From Staphylococcus nepalensis (GTDB lineage Bacteria > Bacillota > Bacilli > Staphylococcales > Staphylococcaceae): a stretch of DNA of 64,000 nt. The notes beneath the pieces were generated by a model. That model searched no databases. It was not told where the DNA came from and saw only the letters and a program-made list of their open reading frames with translations. The stretch covers positions 1-64,000 of the forward strand of contig NZ_BMCF01000006.1 of the NCBI RefSeq assembly GCF_014635045.1, written 5' to 3'. This document shows, one piece after another, positions 10,101 through 19,224 of this stretch (position 1 is the stretch's first letter; every line of letters starts with the position of its first letter). A program made the translations under genes and the position numbers.

Positions 10101-11819
10101 AAGTTATCTTCAACAAATAATACAGCTACCTCCCCTACTACAAACACAGGACAATTGACTGTAAATACACTTACAAACAAACAAGGTACTGTAGCTAAAT
10201 CGAATCATGGCGTTTATACATCTGTGTATGATAAACAAGGTGTTCAAAAATCTTATGTTAATGGCAATACTTACAAATTAAGTAAGAAAGCTACGTTAGG
10301 AAATAATTCATTCTATTTAATTACTGATAATAAAACAAATACAAACTTAGGTTGGATGCAGACACGAGATATCACAGTTAAAGAGGCAGCTACACAAGCT
10401 ACTTCAACGCCGACTAAATCAGTTAGTAAGATTGGTCAATTAAATACAAATAATGCAGGCATCAAAACGACTGTTTACGATCAAAAAGGTAAAGATGCAT
10501 CTAAATTTGCTGGACGTACATTTACAGTTACAAAGCAACGTACTCAAGGCGACAACACGTATGTTTTAATCCAAAATTCGAAACAGAATACGCCTATTGG
10601 TTGGGTCAATACCAAAGACATTAATACTCGTAATTTAAGTAAAACTAAAGCTACAAATGGACAATACACAGTGAAGGGAACTAATAATGGCTTATATGCA
10701 ATCCCATGGGGAACTAAAGCACAGCAATTAGATACCCAAAATAATATTAAGCATAACAACTTCAATGCCTCTAAATCTGTATTCGTTGATAAAGATGAAT
10801 ACCTTTACGGCAACGTTAATAATAAAACAGGTTGGGTTTCTGCTAAAGATTTAAATGCAGTTCAATCGCAATCGGATATCACACCACAAAAATTCGATTA
10901 TATCATTTACAACGCTAATGGAAGTTACTATCTTGATCCAAATTCTACAAAAGCAGCTGGCTCATTAAAAGATTTCCATGAAAGTATCTTCACGGTTTTT
11001 GAAAAACAAATCATTAATGGTGTAACTTGGTATCATGGTAAATTATCTAACGGCAAGGTCGTTTGGATTAAAGAAAATGATTTACGCAAAGAACTTGTGA
11101 AATACTATAAATCTAATTTAACTTTAGATCAGGCAGTAGCATTACAACATGGTTTAAAATTCAAGCCTCAAATTCAGCGTACACCTGGAAAATGGGAAGA
11201 TGCTACAGCTAATGAAATTAAAAACGCTATGGATAGTAATAAACTTGCTAAAGATCCAACTCAAAAATATCAATTTTTACGCTTAGACAAAGCACAAAAT
11301 ATTTCTGGAATGGATTTAGATAAATTACTTGTTGGTAAAGGAATTTTAGAAGGTCAAGGGGAAGCATTTAGTGAAGCTGCACAAGCTTATAACATTAATG
11401 AAGTTTACTTAGTTTCACATGCACTTCTTGAAACAGGTAACGGCACTTCAACGCTTGCTAATGGCGGCGATGTTGTAAATAATAAAGTTGTTACTGATGG
11501 ATCGAAAAAATACTATAACATGTTCGGTATAGGTGCAGTTGATAGTGACGCTGTTAAACAAGGCTTTGTCACGGCTAAAAACAATGGTTGGGATACTGTT
11601 AAAAAAGCAATTGTAGGCGGCGCTAAATTTATTGCAAATTCGTACATCAATCAAGGGCAAAACACTTTATATAAAATGCGTTGGAATCCGGACAACCCAG
11701 GGGTACATCAATATGCAACAGATGTTGCATGGGCATCTCATAATGCTACACGTATCAAAGGTTTCTATGATTCAATGGATAAATTAGGTAAATATTTCGA
11801 CGTAGATACGTATAAATAA
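7137..11819 (+). CDS. atl: Bifunctional autolysin Atl (amidase and glucosaminidase)
   Basis: The secreted major autolysin, normally cut into an amidase and an endo-beta-N-acetylglucosaminidase that act at the septum to separate daughter cells. Order: signal peptide (1 to about 30, ending HAHAAD); a very long acidic, Asn/Asp/Thr-rich propeptide (about 31-600) holding a tandem repeat; amidase domain (about 625-810) with zinc ligands H665 (VMHDTAN), H770 (VWTHQ) and D784 (DHTDPHG), spaced as in S. aureus AmiA; GW/SH3-like cell-wall repeats (about 835-1330); C-terminal glucosaminidase (about 1380-1560) with presumed catalytic E1432 in ALLETGNG. It is 1560 residues against about 1256 in S. aureus, and the excess is nearly all propeptide. 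AAGGGG precedes the ATG. A -10-like TATAAT lies at 7097-7102. Confidence 0.95.
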   Translation: MTKKKLTYKVPSIVALTLAGTALTTHHAHAADNNQNQTSSKNVLDDGNTLKQGEEIKSEISKPTTNISGTQIYNDPTQIQALSTDEPENYDAQLDELDKNTSSQNTYNAQNQEEQINSEQKETETNETSKQSLEKTSTTAEQIQQDLVEPTSENETATQAEKTSDTQYDQVDNITTGTKDNNASHENTETESDKASTKTGDINDAQVNGNTASVANSNASNNDAETQSEDTTPSNQSVNNDNSGEVETDDSTTVAKDNDAANDETEAKSDEVASQKKDTSDAKHAQDNDTTTNVKDNNTSNDAETQSENTTPSNQLVDNDNSDDVETDDPTTVAKDNDASNDETEAKSDEVASQKEDTSDAKHAQNNDTTTNVKDNNTSNDAETQSEDTTPSNQLVDNDNSNDVETDDSTTVAKDNDAANDETEAKSDEVASQKEDTSDAKHAQNNDTTTNVKDNNTSNDAETQSEDTTPSNQLVDNDNSDDVETDDPTTVAKDNDAANDETEAKSDEVDSQKEDTSDTKHIQAVNNKTTNVADSKFSNDKVETKSDKVSTPSPSVSTDIKENDSTNSDNNTSQEIAHVYSNASAPKLRMARSVSSSPTTATRSAVSTKSATKSALPKYTPKVNSSINNYIRNNNFQAPNYEQDIASYLPKYQYRYGKPEGIVMHDTANDNSTITGEINYMKNNYNSAFVHAYVDGNRIIETANTDYLAWGAGPAANDRFIHVELVHTHDYDSFARSINNYADYAATNLQYYGLAPDSAEYDGVGTVWTHQAVSKYLGGSDHTDPHGYLANHNYSYDELYDLIYEKYLIKTGQAAAWGSSSSGSTSGSKNESNNSTTKPNTGKLTVSKNDGVGRINTNNNGLYTTVYDQNGKKTNRTNQTLKVTKSATLGDKNFYLVSDYNNGNLIGWVHQADVDYNTAKTVTKHNQTYKIKPGEVVYTVPWGTSSQKAGTVSGTSNQTFKATKQQQIGKTNYVYGTVNNLSGWVSVSKLSSTNNTATSPTTNTGQLTVNTLTNKQGTVAKSNHGVYTSVYDKQGVQKSYVNGNTYKLSKKATLGNNSFYLITDNKTNTNLGWMQTRDITVKEAATQATSTPTKSVSKIGQLNTNNAGIKTTVYDQKGKDASKFAGRTFTVTKQRTQGDNTYVLIQNSKQNTPIGWVNTKDINTRNLSKTKATNGQYTVKGTNNGLYAIPWGTKAQQLDTQNNIKHNNFNASKSVFVDKDEYLYGNVNNKTGWVSAKDLNAVQSQSDITPQKFDYIIYNANGSYYLDPNSTKAAGSLKDFHESIFTVFEKQIINGVTWYHGKLSNGKVVWIKENDLRKELVKYYKSNLTLDQAVALQHGLKFKPQIQRTPGKWEDATANEIKNAMDSNKLAKDPTQKYQFLRLDKAQNISGMDLDKLLVGKGILEGQGEAFSEAAQAYNINEVYLVSHALLETGNGTSTLANGGDVVNNKVVTDGSKKYYNMFGIGAVDSDAVKQGFVTAKNNGWDTVKKAIVGGAKFIANSYINQGQNTLYKMRWNPDNPGVHQYATDVAWASHNATRIKGFYDSMDKLGKYFDVDTYK
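7803..8750 (+). repeat. 237-bp tandem repeat, four copies, in atl propeptide
   Basis: Units begin GATGCAGAAACTCAATCTGA at 7803, 8040, 8277 and 8514, exactly 237 bp (79 codons) apart, so the array is in frame. Copies are nearly identical with scattered substitutions. The fourth decays toward its 3' end (from about 8690), and a diverged continuation follows at 8754. Each unit encodes an acidic 79-residue segment rich in D, N, T, S and E. Confidence 0.93.
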
Positions 11820-11865
11820 TTCAATTTAATTGGCTCTTTGTCAAAGAGAACTGATACAAAATTTT

Positions 11866-11902
11866 GAGATTAAGCAACCTAAGTTGTTTAATCTCTTTTT
11901 TT
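11866..11902 (+). terminator. Terminator of atl
   Basis: A 13-bp perfect stem (GAGATTAAGCAAC / GTTGTTTAATCTC allowing G-T pairs) with a short loop is followed by seven Ts. Confidence 0.88.
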
Positions 11903-12189
11903 GATCGAAGAAACGTCAAGTCTCGGAATTAATATGATATGCAGTATATATAAAAAAACAGGTCTGACTTTTATATCAGCCCTGTTTAATATAGAATCTT
12001 AAAAAGCCTTAGCCATAGAAAGTGTCTACAACCTTTATAATATTGGCAGAAGTTGATTAGGATAAGCTTAAACTATTATCGAACTATTTCATTCCCTTTC
12101 GTTCATATATAAATCAAGATAGCGAAATACTACTCATAAAGTTGATTTATATTAGTGAATAATTCTAAGTGTATGATTTTGAATCTTTT
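11903..12189. other. Spacer after atl with a second hairpin
   Basis: No reading frame. A second hairpin lies at 11957-11988 (AAACAGGtCTGA / TCAGcCCTGTTT). On the minus strand it is followed by T-rich sequence, so it may end transcription coming from the MarR gene, although it lies over 200 bases beyond that stop. Confidence 0.4.
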
Positions 12190-12612
12190 CTATTGGACGT
12201 AGGTATGCCGATTATTTAGTTTATGTAATAAGTTATTTAAACACTCAATATCCGTTGAGGTTAAATTTTGACATCTCGCTTCAATTAAAGCTACCCTTAC
12301 TTCATTGATTTGTTGCACAAGCGCTTTGGTTTTTTCTGTAACCATTAAATCTTTACATCTTAAATCTTTGCTTGATTGTTTACTCGTAATATAGCCCATC
12401 TGACAAAGTTTTTTAATCCATCGAGAGACAATAGACTGTTCTTTATTAATTTTCATAGTTAAATCATATTGCGATAACATGTTGTAATGGTGTAAAATAC
12501 GTAACATTTCTAATTGTTCTGATGTCAGATCAGTGCGCTGCCCAAACCTTCTGCTAACTAAATTTAAATCGTTACTTGTAAGTGTAATTAATTGCTCAAG
12601 TTGTTTATACAT
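12190..12612 (-). CDS. MarR-family transcriptional regulator
   Basis: A 140-residue protein with the MarR winged helix: N-terminal dimerisation helix, then LTSEQLEMLRILHHYNMLSQYDLTMKINKEQSIVSRWIKKLCQMGYITSKQSSKDLRCKDLMVTEKTKAL, in which the recognition helix is about residues 60-75 and the wing carries DLRCKD. This is a clear one-domain DNA-binding protein. It is transcribed divergently from the acyltransferase gene 12815-13819, which is a plausible target. No operator could be defined in the AT-rich 200-bp gap. A C in the wing is not enough to call it redox sensing. Confidence 0.82.
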   Translation of the reverse strand: MYKQLEQLITLTSNDLNLVSRRFGQRTDLTSEQLEMLRILHHYNMLSQYDLTMKINKEQSIVSRWIKKLCQMGYITSKQSSKDLRCKDLMVTEKTKALVQQINEVRVALIEARCQNLTSTDIECLNNLLHKLNNRHTYVQ

Positions 12613-12814
12613 GTTGTTTCATCTCCACTACTTTAATTAAAATGTTCAATAGCATTTAAATTTATTATTTTATTTTCTAATATTATAATGTTATTCTTCC
12701 TAATATACAATGATAATCTACAAATCAGTCGATTTTGTTGCATTTGTCATATGTTTTATAATAAATTAGTAACAGTGATTATATTTTCACCTGCATTATA
12801 AAAGGAGCAACCAC

Positions 12815-13819
12815 ATGGCACAATTAAAAGAAAGAGACTTTTTCTTTGATAATGCAAGGATGATATTAATATTTCTTGTTGTATTTGGTCATTTATTACA
12901 ACCATACACGGAAGAAAGTAAATATCTATCATCGCTTTATTTAACTATTTATAGCTTCCATATGCCGTGCTTTTTATTTATTTCAGGTTATTTTGCTAAA
13001 AAAGCAGGCCAAGCTGGTTATTTAGAAAAAGTTTCTAAAAAATTATTAGTACCTTATTTTATTTTCTTTGTATTTTTTACTTTTTATTATTATTTCACTG
13101 GAAAGGAAGATAGCGTTACATTTGATCCTTTTGATCCGGTGTTCGCATTATGGTTTTTACTTACCTTATTTTTCTTCCATGTCATATTAGTCATAGTAAA
13201 AGATTATAAACCTTATTATGTCTTACCTATTGCTATAATTATTTCTTTATTTGCAGGTTATTCTGATAATATTGACAATTATTTAAGTTTTTCAAGGACA
13301 ATCATGTTCTTCCCTATATTTTATTTAGGTTATTTATTTACAAGTAATCACACACTTACATTAAGAAATAAAAAGTTTGCCCCTATCGCTATGGGTGTAC
13401 TTGTAATATTTTTCATCATCTATACTATACATCCAATTAATTCTGATTGGCTTTTAGGCCACTCGCCTTATATGTCACTCGAAGGTAAACTTGACCTTTA
13501 TAGTCCAATAAAACGTTTACTATTATACTTTATTATTTTAATAACGATGTTTTCTTTTCTAAACTTAGTTCCAGAGAAAGAAAGATTTTTCACTTATATT
13601 GGACGAAGAACAATGTATGTTTATCTATTACATGGTATCGTTATTGGCGTTATACGTGGGTTTGGTGTCTATCCTTTTAAAGAGCATATTTCTGTGATGA
13701 CTTATATATATCTTATCCTGCTAACAAGTATCATTGTATACGTGTTATCAACAAAATTTATTTCGAAATGGACTAACCCAGTGATTAACTTGCAAGCCCC
13801 TTCTAATTTTAAAGAGTAA
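12815..13819 (+). CDS. Acyltransferase_3 family integral membrane protein
   Basis: A 334-residue multi-spanning protein with about ten hydrophobic helices. It opens with the family signature FFDNARMILIFLVVFGHLLQPY (residues 10-31), containing the His used by membrane O-acyltransferases, and SFHMPCFLFISGYF at about 46-59. The family transfers acyl groups to extracytoplasmic sugars or polymers; the acceptor here is unknown. Unlike OatA there is no C-terminal SGNH domain. AAAGGAG lies 8 bases before the ATG. It is divergent from the MarR regulator. Confidence 0.8.
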   Translation: MAQLKERDFFFDNARMILIFLVVFGHLLQPYTEESKYLSSLYLTIYSFHMPCFLFISGYFAKKAGQAGYLEKVSKKLLVPYFIFFVFFTFYYYFTGKEDSVTFDPFDPVFALWFLLTLFFFHVILVIVKDYKPYYVLPIAIIISLFAGYSDNIDNYLSFSRTIMFFPIFYLGYLFTSNHTLTLRNKKFAPIAMGVLVIFFIIYTIHPINSDWLLGHSPYMSLEGKLDLYSPIKRLLLYFIILITMFSFLNLVPEKERFFTYIGRRTMYVYLLHGIVIGVIRGFGVYPFKEHISVMTYIYLILLTSIIVYVLSTKFISKWTNPVINLQAPSNFKE

Positions 13820-13831
13820 TGTTATATTAAT

Positions 13832-13915
13832 CCGATTTGTAGTGCATACAAATATGTTATGATAGTAGTAATTTGATAAATTAAGCTATCCGTACCTATT
13901 TTAACTACAAATCGG
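13832..13915. promoter_or_regulatory. 12-bp inverted repeat bracketing a possible patA promoter
   Basis: CCGATTTGTAGT (13832-13843) and its perfect complement ACTACAAATCGG (13904-13915) are separated by 60 nt. A -10-like TATGAT at 13858-13863 lies between them, with TTTGTA inside the first arm as a poor -35. The second arm sits 13 bases before the patA ribosome binding site. It could be a paired operator or a long-range RNA stem. Confidence 0.5.
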
Positions 13916-13939
13916 TATTTCTATTTTGAGGTGAAAACG

Positions 13940-15097
13940 ATGAAACTATCATTAAATGACAATTCCAAATTTTTAACAGCGCCAAGTATTAGACAATTTT
14001 CAAATAAAATAAAAGACATTGATGATTGTATAAACTTAACTATTGGTCAACCAGACTTTCCTATGCCTGACGTAGTGAAAAATGCTTATATTAATGCTAT
14101 AAAAGAAGACCAAACGAAATATTCACATAATAAAGGCTTACTTGAAACAAGAAATGCAGTTAGTCAATATTTCAAACAGCGTTATGGTTTTCAATATAGT
14201 TCAGAGGAAATTATTATTACTAATGGGGCGAGTGAAGCATTAGACACAGTTTTAAGAAGCATTATAAACCACGGAGATGAAATATTAATCCCTAGCCCTA
14301 TTTACGCTGGATACATACCACTGATAAAAACACTTGGTGGCATACCTGTGTTTATTGATACAACTGAAACGAACTTTAAAATTACACCCCATGCCATAAA
14401 AAAACATATAACATCTAAAACTAAAGCCATTCTATTAAACTATCCTACTAACCCAACAGGTGTAATTCTAACTTATGACGAAGTTCAAGCGATTACTAAT
14501 GTACTAAAAAATGAAGCAATCTTCATCATTAGTGATGAAATTTATGCCGAAAATACGTTTAATAACAAACATACTTCCTTTGCCGAATTCGAATCTATTC
14601 GTGATCAATTGTTACTAGTAAATGGTTTAAGTAAGTCGCATTCTGCAACTGGCATTCGCATTGGCTTTTTACTTGGTCCAGAATATTTAATAGAAAAATT
14701 AACTTTTATGCATGCGTATAATTGTATTTGTGCTAATGTGCCTGCTCAAATTGCATGTATTGCTGCTTTAAACGAAGGCCTAGATGCTCCACAATATATG
14801 AATAAAGCCTATATGGAAAGACGCGATTTTTTAATTGATAAACTTCAATCTCTCGGCTTTAAGTTAGATGCTAAACCAGAAGGTGCATTTTATATCTTCC
14901 CCAATATTGAAAACTTTACAGAAGATGATTTTACATTTTGTGTCGATGTGCTTGAAAAAGCCCATGTTGCAATGGTTCCTGGTTCTTCTTTTACAGATAT
15001 TGGTAAGGGGCATGTACGTATTTCATATGCTTATGAACTCGATGCTTTAAAAGAAGCTATGAGAAGGTTAGAGCAGTATCTTATAGAACGATATTAA
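13940..15097 (+). CDS. patA: PLP-dependent class I/II aminotransferase (PatA type)
   Basis: A cytosolic fold-type I aminotransferase closely resembling B. subtilis PatA, the N-acetyl-L,L-diaminopimelate aminotransferase of lysine synthesis. Visible blocks are NLTIGQPDFPMPDVV near the N-terminus, ITNGASEALD, NYPTNPTGV, ISDEIYAE, and the PLP lysine in NGLSKSHSATGIRIGF (about residue 230), with the C-terminal Arg of GHVRISYA. The start is the ATG at 13940, 6 bases after GAGGTG; the GTG at 13931 is part of that ribosome binding site. Assignment to the lysine pathway is by similarity; other keto-acid substrates are possible. Confidence 0.82.
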   Translation: MKLSLNDNSKFLTAPSIRQFSNKIKDIDDCINLTIGQPDFPMPDVVKNAYINAIKEDQTKYSHNKGLLETRNAVSQYFKQRYGFQYSSEEIIITNGASEALDTVLRSIINHGDEILIPSPIYAGYIPLIKTLGGIPVFIDTTETNFKITPHAIKKHITSKTKAILLNYPTNPTGVILTYDEVQAITNVLKNEAIFIISDEIYAENTFNNKHTSFAEFESIRDQLLLVNGLSKSHSATGIRIGFLLGPEYLIEKLTFMHAYNCICANVPAQIACIAALNEGLDAPQYMNKAYMERRDFLIDKLQSLGFKLDAKPEGAFYIFPNIENFTEDDFTFCVDVLEKAHVAMVPGSSFTDIGKGHVRISYAYELDALKEAMRRLEQYLIERY

Positions 15098-15189
15098 TTG
15101 TATAACGGTGATGCTTTGTTATAGTATATTAAAACTTAGCGTCGCTGTTATAGTTTATTAATAAGGAAAACTGTAACGAAAAGAAAACG
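15098..15189. other. Spacer between patA and the sarZ-like pseudogene
   Basis: AT-rich, no reading frame, and no clear terminator for patA. Confidence 0.4.
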
Positions 15190-15637
15190 CATACATAAAC
15201 AGTTAATAAATGTTTTTCTGCAAATTTTTGTATTAATTTATAAAACATTTCTATATCTTCTGGATTTATATAAAACTGTTGTAACATGTCACTGCAATTT
15301 GTTTAAAATGATCTTTTAATGCTGTGCCTCTTCCTGTTCATTTTACTTTAACGCTACGTTCGTCTGCCTCTATTCTTATTCGTTCAATCAATCCTTTCTT
15401 TCCTAGACTTTTATAATCGTGCTAATTATTCCTGAAGCTAAATAGCGTTTGTCGCCTAAAGTTTTAATATATACAGTAACTTTATTTTCAATATATAGCA
15501 TTACCGCTCAGTTCGGAAAGCTAGTATCATACTGCTTTAGATGTCTATTAAACTTGTTTACTACTTCTTTACTTGGTACATAAAATAGAAAACACATTTC
15601 TTTCATTATATGGTCCTTTGTATTTTATGTCATACAT
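15190..15637 (-). pseudogene. Decayed SarZ/MgrA-like MarR-family regulator
   Basis: No open frame is left, but the minus strand translates in pieces along the whole of a SarZ-like protein. An AGAGGAG site precedes ATG at 15637 (MYDIKYKGPYN). After a frameshift come KEMCFLFYVPSKEVV, then NRHLKQYDTSFPN, a stop, AVMLYIENK, KTLGDKRYLASGIIST and a one-base shift. Then follow KKGLIERIRIEADERSVKVK, a stop, TGRGTALKDHFKQIAV, a further shift, and NPEDIEMFYKLIQKFAEKHL. S. aureus SarZ has the same order (LCFLFYVSSKEI, KKLGERVFLDSGTLTPLL, REEKDERN). At least three in-frame stops and at least two frameshifts make it non-functional. Confidence 0.8.
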
Positions 15638-15880
15638 ACGCTCCTCTAACCTTTCGCAATTATATTAATAGAATTTTTATTTGCTGTAAAATATAATAAT
15701 AAACTACTCAAAACTTTTAAAAATACTAGCGTTTATCAACGTAATGTCACCGAAACCCATTTTATTCTAATCATTTTCTAGTTTTACAGGTAACCCAAAA
15801 AATATTAATAGTATATTACGCATATATTTAGTGCCAAAACTTAGATTTGCAATTAATTTTCTCATTATAAAGCATTTTTC
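15638..15880. other. Spacer with no recognised feature
   Basis: AT-rich sequence upstream of the pseudogene start and downstream of menB. Nothing recognisable apart from possible remains of the pseudogene's promoter. Confidence 0.4.
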
Positions 15881-15918
15881 GTAAAAAAATAAACCAAACG
15901 AATCGTCGTTTGGTTTAC
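15880..15918 (-). terminator. Terminator of the men operon
   Basis: An 11-bp perfect stem (AAACCAAACGA / TCGTTTGGTTT, 15891-15916) with a 4-nt loop. Reading the minus strand it is followed by a T-run (rc of GTAAAAAAAT). Confidence 0.9.
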
Positions 15919-15937
15919 CAAATCTTTATTGATTCAA

Positions 15938-16756
15938 TTATGGGAATTTAGGAAATTGATCGAAATCAGGGTCGCGTTTTTCTTTAAACGCGTCTCTACC
16001 TTCTTTAGCTTCGTCAGTTGTATAATACAGTAATGTAGCATCCCCGGCCATCTGTTGTAACCCAGCTAAACCGTCAGTATCCGCATTCATTGCAGCTTTT
16101 AAGAATCTTAATGCAGTAGGTGAATGTTGCATGATATCTTCACACCATTTAACAGTTTCATCTTCTATTTCATCTAATGGCACTACTGTATTTACTAAGC
16201 CCATATCTAAAGCTTCTTGAGCATTATATTGTCTGCACAAGTACCAAATTTCACGTGCTTTTTTATGTCCTACAATACGAGCTAAGTAACCTGAACCATA
16301 ACCAGCATCAAATGATCCTACTTTTGGACCGGTTTGGCCAAATATGGCATTATCAGCAGCGATTGTTAGGTCACAAACAACATTCAATACATTGCCTCCA
16401 CCGATTGCGTATCCTCTAACCATAGCAATAACTGGTTTTGGGATGATACGGATAAGTCTTTGTAAGTCTAATACATTAAGACGAGGGACTTGATCATCGC
16501 CTACATAACCACCATGGCCACGCACTTTTTGGTCTCCGCCTGAACAAAATGCTTTATCGCCTTCACCAGTTAAAATAATAACTGAAATACGTTGGTCATC
16601 GCGCGCTCTTGAAAATGCATCCATCATTTCTTGGACAGTGTTCGGTGTAAATGCGTTACGTACTTCAGGTCTATTAATGGTTACTTTAGCGATTCCATTA
16701 TAAAATTCATACTTAATCTCTTTATATTCTTTGATTGTTTCCCATTGTCTAGTCAT
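15938..16756 (-). CDS. menB: 1,4-dihydroxy-2-naphthoyl-CoA synthase
   Basis: Ring-closing step of menaquinone synthesis, converting o-succinylbenzoyl-CoA to DHNA-CoA in the cytosol. Crotonase fold with the MenB blocks [18 protein letters not shown] (the long mobile active-site loop), [19 protein letters not shown] (oxyanion hole) and [19 protein letters not shown]. Length 272 is standard. The start overlaps the menH stop by 8 bases, showing translational coupling at the end of menF-D-H-B. AGGAGG-like sequence precedes the ATG. Confidence 0.96.
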   Translation of the reverse strand: MTRQWETIKEYKEIKYEFYNGIAKVTINRPEVRNAFTPNTVQEMMDAFSRARDDQRISVIILTGEGDKAFCSGGDQKVRGHGGYVGDDQVPRLNVLDLQRLIRIIPKPVIAMVRGYAIGGGNVLNVVCDLTIAADNAIFGQTGPKVGSFDAGYGSGYLARIVGHKKAREIWYLCRQYNAQEALDMGLVNTVVPLDEIEDETVKWCEDIMQHSPTALRFLKAAMNADTDGLAGLQQMAGDATLLYYTTDEAKEGRDAFKEKRDPDFDQFPKFP

Positions 16757-17555
16757 TTTGCTCCTCCTTATAAATAAAGCCTAATACTATTTTATCAAAT
16801 TCTGCCATTTCTTCCACATGTACTGTATGTCCACTATCAGCAATTTTGAACAAACGGTTATTTGGTATCAATTGACTCATTTTCTGACCAATGCTTACAA
16901 ACTTTTCATCTAAAGCACCTACAAGGATACATGTGGACACGTTTATATCCTTTATTTTTGGCCATAAATTGGGCATTTGTCCAGTTCCATAATCTCGCAA
17001 TGCTTTTGCTAAACGCATTGGCGCTTGCTGCATTCTCATCTGACGCATTTTTTGTCGCTTTGTTTTGCTCAAATCATATTGTGTTTGAAATAAAGGTAAC
17101 TTTTCCCAGTCATTGACAAAAATTTCTAAACCTGCAATTTCCAAAACTTTTGCACGTGCTTGGTCTACCTGAATCCTTTCAATACGATCTTCTTCTTTTT
17201 TAATACCGGGCGACGTACTTTCTAAAATCAATCCGTTTAATTTATATGCTCCATATAGTGCATAGTATAATGCTATTCTACCACCCATGGAATAGCCATG
17301 TAAAAATAATTGATACGTATTAAATAACGATAGTGTATGATTTATTTCTTCACAAATAAACTTAAAACACCATGTATAACTTTGATTTGATTGGTCGTGG
17401 CCGTGACCAGGTAAATCAATCGTTAATACATTGACTTCTTCAGTAAACAGACTGATATGGTCATCAAATGTAGTTTGGTCACTGATAAAACCATGCAATA
17501 AAATCAATAGTTGATTCGTATCTTTCTTTGATTGGTGAAACTTATAATGTAACAT
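16749..17555 (-). CDS. menH: SHCHC synthase (MenH), alpha/beta hydrolase
   Basis: Eliminates pyruvate from SEPHCHC in menaquinone synthesis. It has [12 protein letters not shown] (oxyanion region), the nucleophile elbow HGYSMGG, and the C-terminal acid/His region [11 protein letters not shown]. An upstream in-frame GTG (17567) has no ribosome binding site, so the ATG at 17555 giving MLHYKF is preferred, as in other staphylococci. It overlaps menD by 14 bases and menB by 8. Confidence 0.92.
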   Translation of the reverse strand: MLHYKFHQSKKDTNQLLILLHGFISDQTTFDDHISLFTEEVNVLTIDLPGHGHDQSNQSYTWCFKFICEEINHTLSLFNTYQLFLHGYSMGGRIALYYALYGAYKLNGLILESTSPGIKKEEDRIERIQVDQARAKVLEIAGLEIFVNDWEKLPLFQTQYDLSKTKRQKMRQMRMQQAPMRLAKALRDYGTGQMPNLWPKIKDINVSTCILVGALDEKFVSIGQKMSQLIPNNRLFKIADSGHTVHVEEMAEFDKIVLGFIYKEEQND

Positions 17556-19224
17556 TAATGATATCACTCAGTTTCGTATAAAGATTTTGATGCTGATTTA
17601 AATTCTCGTCACGATTTGTCATAATCTCATAGATATGAGATCCAAATTTTGATAGTTCTGCATACTTAAACATTTCTATTGACTCAAAGCGCTTAAATGT
17701 AAAATCATAGAGTAACGCAGCGTGTTCGAAGTTCAGGCCTGTCGGTGTACCAAATAGTCTTTCAAAATAACTATCTGCTGCTGTTTTCTGTGGTAAGTAA
17801 GAGAAAATACCTCCACCATCGTTATTTAACAGGACAATATTTAAATTAATATCATTTAATTTAGACATTAGCAATCCATTCATATCATGATAAAATGCTA
17901 AATCACCAATTAATAATGTTACACGTTTATGCGCTGCCATACCAATCGCAGTAGAAACGACGCCATCTATACCATTAGCACCACGATTAGAATAAACTTC
18001 CGCTTCACAATCAATAAATAAATTGTCAACGTCACGGATTGGCATACTATTACTTACAAATAGTGCATCATCTTTTGTCAATTTATCTAATACATTAGCT
18101 ACAAATGCTGATTCGTCAGTTGCTGTTCTTAAATGGTCTTTTATTTTGATATGTGCTTGTTTTTCTAATGATTGCCATTTTTCCAACCAATTTTTTCGTT
18201 CAACCGCAGGTATTTCAGATAGTTGTCTAAAGAAATCATTAGCAGACATTTCATAAGATACATGAGGCACCTTTGGAAATGCATCTGGACGATCATTATT
18301 TTGCACTAATATCTGAAATGCTTCAGTCGCTTTTAACCATTGATTTACTTTTTTAGAAATGACTGGTTTACCGACTCGTATTATAAAATCAGCATTAATT
18401 GATAATCCGGATCTATACAATAAATCATACGTCGTCACCACATTAGGATGATGTTCCCTACGCAATTGGCTTAAAGGATCGGCTAAAATTGGCATATCAT
18501 GTATCGTAGCAAATGTAAGAATTTGGTCTACATCTTGATGTTGCATATCACCAACAATAATGAGCCCTTTACGCTTTTGCATAATTGTGCTTATCTCATT
18601 AATACTCGTTGTTTTTTGATAATGTGGCAAAATTTTGTTATCTGAAGTTAGCCACTCTACTTTTTCTAAGTTAGGCGTTAAAGGTTCTCTAAATGGTAAG
18701 TTTAAATGTATCGGGCCTCGGTGTGGGCCGTATAAATATTGACTCGCTTTTTGCATTTGAAATTTTACAGTATCAGCCATATAATCTTGCACTTCATTAG
18801 CATCTGCTATAGGAAAATCAAATTGGTAATGTATATAATTTTCAAACATATTTGTCTGATTAATCGCTTGCGGTGCGCCTATACCCCTTAATTCATGTGG
18901 TCTATCACTTGTTAAAACTACTAAAGGTAAATGACTTAAATTACTTTCTGCAATCGCTGGGGTATAATTTGCAGCAGCCGTGCCAGATGTACATAAAACC
19001 GCAACTGGTCTTTCACTGCCTTTCATTAAACCCATAGCAAAAAAGGCAGCACTACGTTCGTCTGGATGAATCCAAGATTTTAACTTAGGGTGCGCCTCAA
19101 TTGCGATTGCTAAAGGCGTTGAACGAGACCCTGGGCTAATTACGATTTCTCTTATGCCATATGCATATATTTCCGAAACAAGTGTGAAAACTTGTTTTGT
19201 TAAAGCATCTGTATGATTATTCAT
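17542..19224 (-). CDS. menD: SEPHCHC synthase (MenD), ThDP-dependent
   Basis: Adds a succinic semialdehyde unit from 2-oxoglutarate to isochorismate, the first committed step of the menaquinone pathway. The N-terminal ThDP domain starts [30 protein letters not shown], then [17 protein letters not shown]. The C-terminal domain has [28 protein letters not shown], and the cofactor motif [15 protein letters not shown] with [15 protein letters not shown] (GDG-N type). Length 560 is normal. It overlaps menF by 8 bases. Confidence 0.96.
   Translation of the reverse strand: MNNHTDALTKQVFTLVSEIYAYGIREIVISPGSRSTPLAIAIEAHPKLKSWIHPDERSAAFFAMGLMKGSERPVAVLCTSGTAAANYTPAIAESNLSHLPLVVLTSDRPHELRGIGAPQAINQTNMFENYIHYQFDFPIADANEVQDYMADTVKFQMQKASQYLYGPHRGPIHLNLPFREPLTPNLEKVEWLTSDNKILPHYQKTTSINEISTIMQKRKGLIIVGDMQHQDVDQILTFATIHDMPILADPLSQLRREHHPNVVTTYDLLYRSGLSINADFIIRVGKPVISKKVNQWLKATEAFQILVQNNDRPDAFPKVPHVSYEMSANDFFRQLSEIPAVERKNWLEKWQSLEKQAHIKIKDHLRTATDESAFVANVLDKLTKDDALFVSNSMPIRDVDNLFIDCEAEVYSNRGANGIDGVVSTAIGMAAHKRVTLLIGDLAFYHDMNGLLMSKLNDINLNIVLLNNDGGGIFSYLPQKTAADSYFERLFGTPTGLNFEHAALLYDFTFKRFESIEMFKYAELSKFGSHIYEIMTNRDENLNQHQNLYTKLSDIINVTL

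Noticed and set aside
11829-11865. ISL3-type insertion sequence end after atl (TTGGCTCTTTGTCAAAGAG)
   Set aside because: It resembles ISL3-family ends only from memory, with no partner end, no direct repeat and no transposase nearby. It may simply be part of the terminator region.
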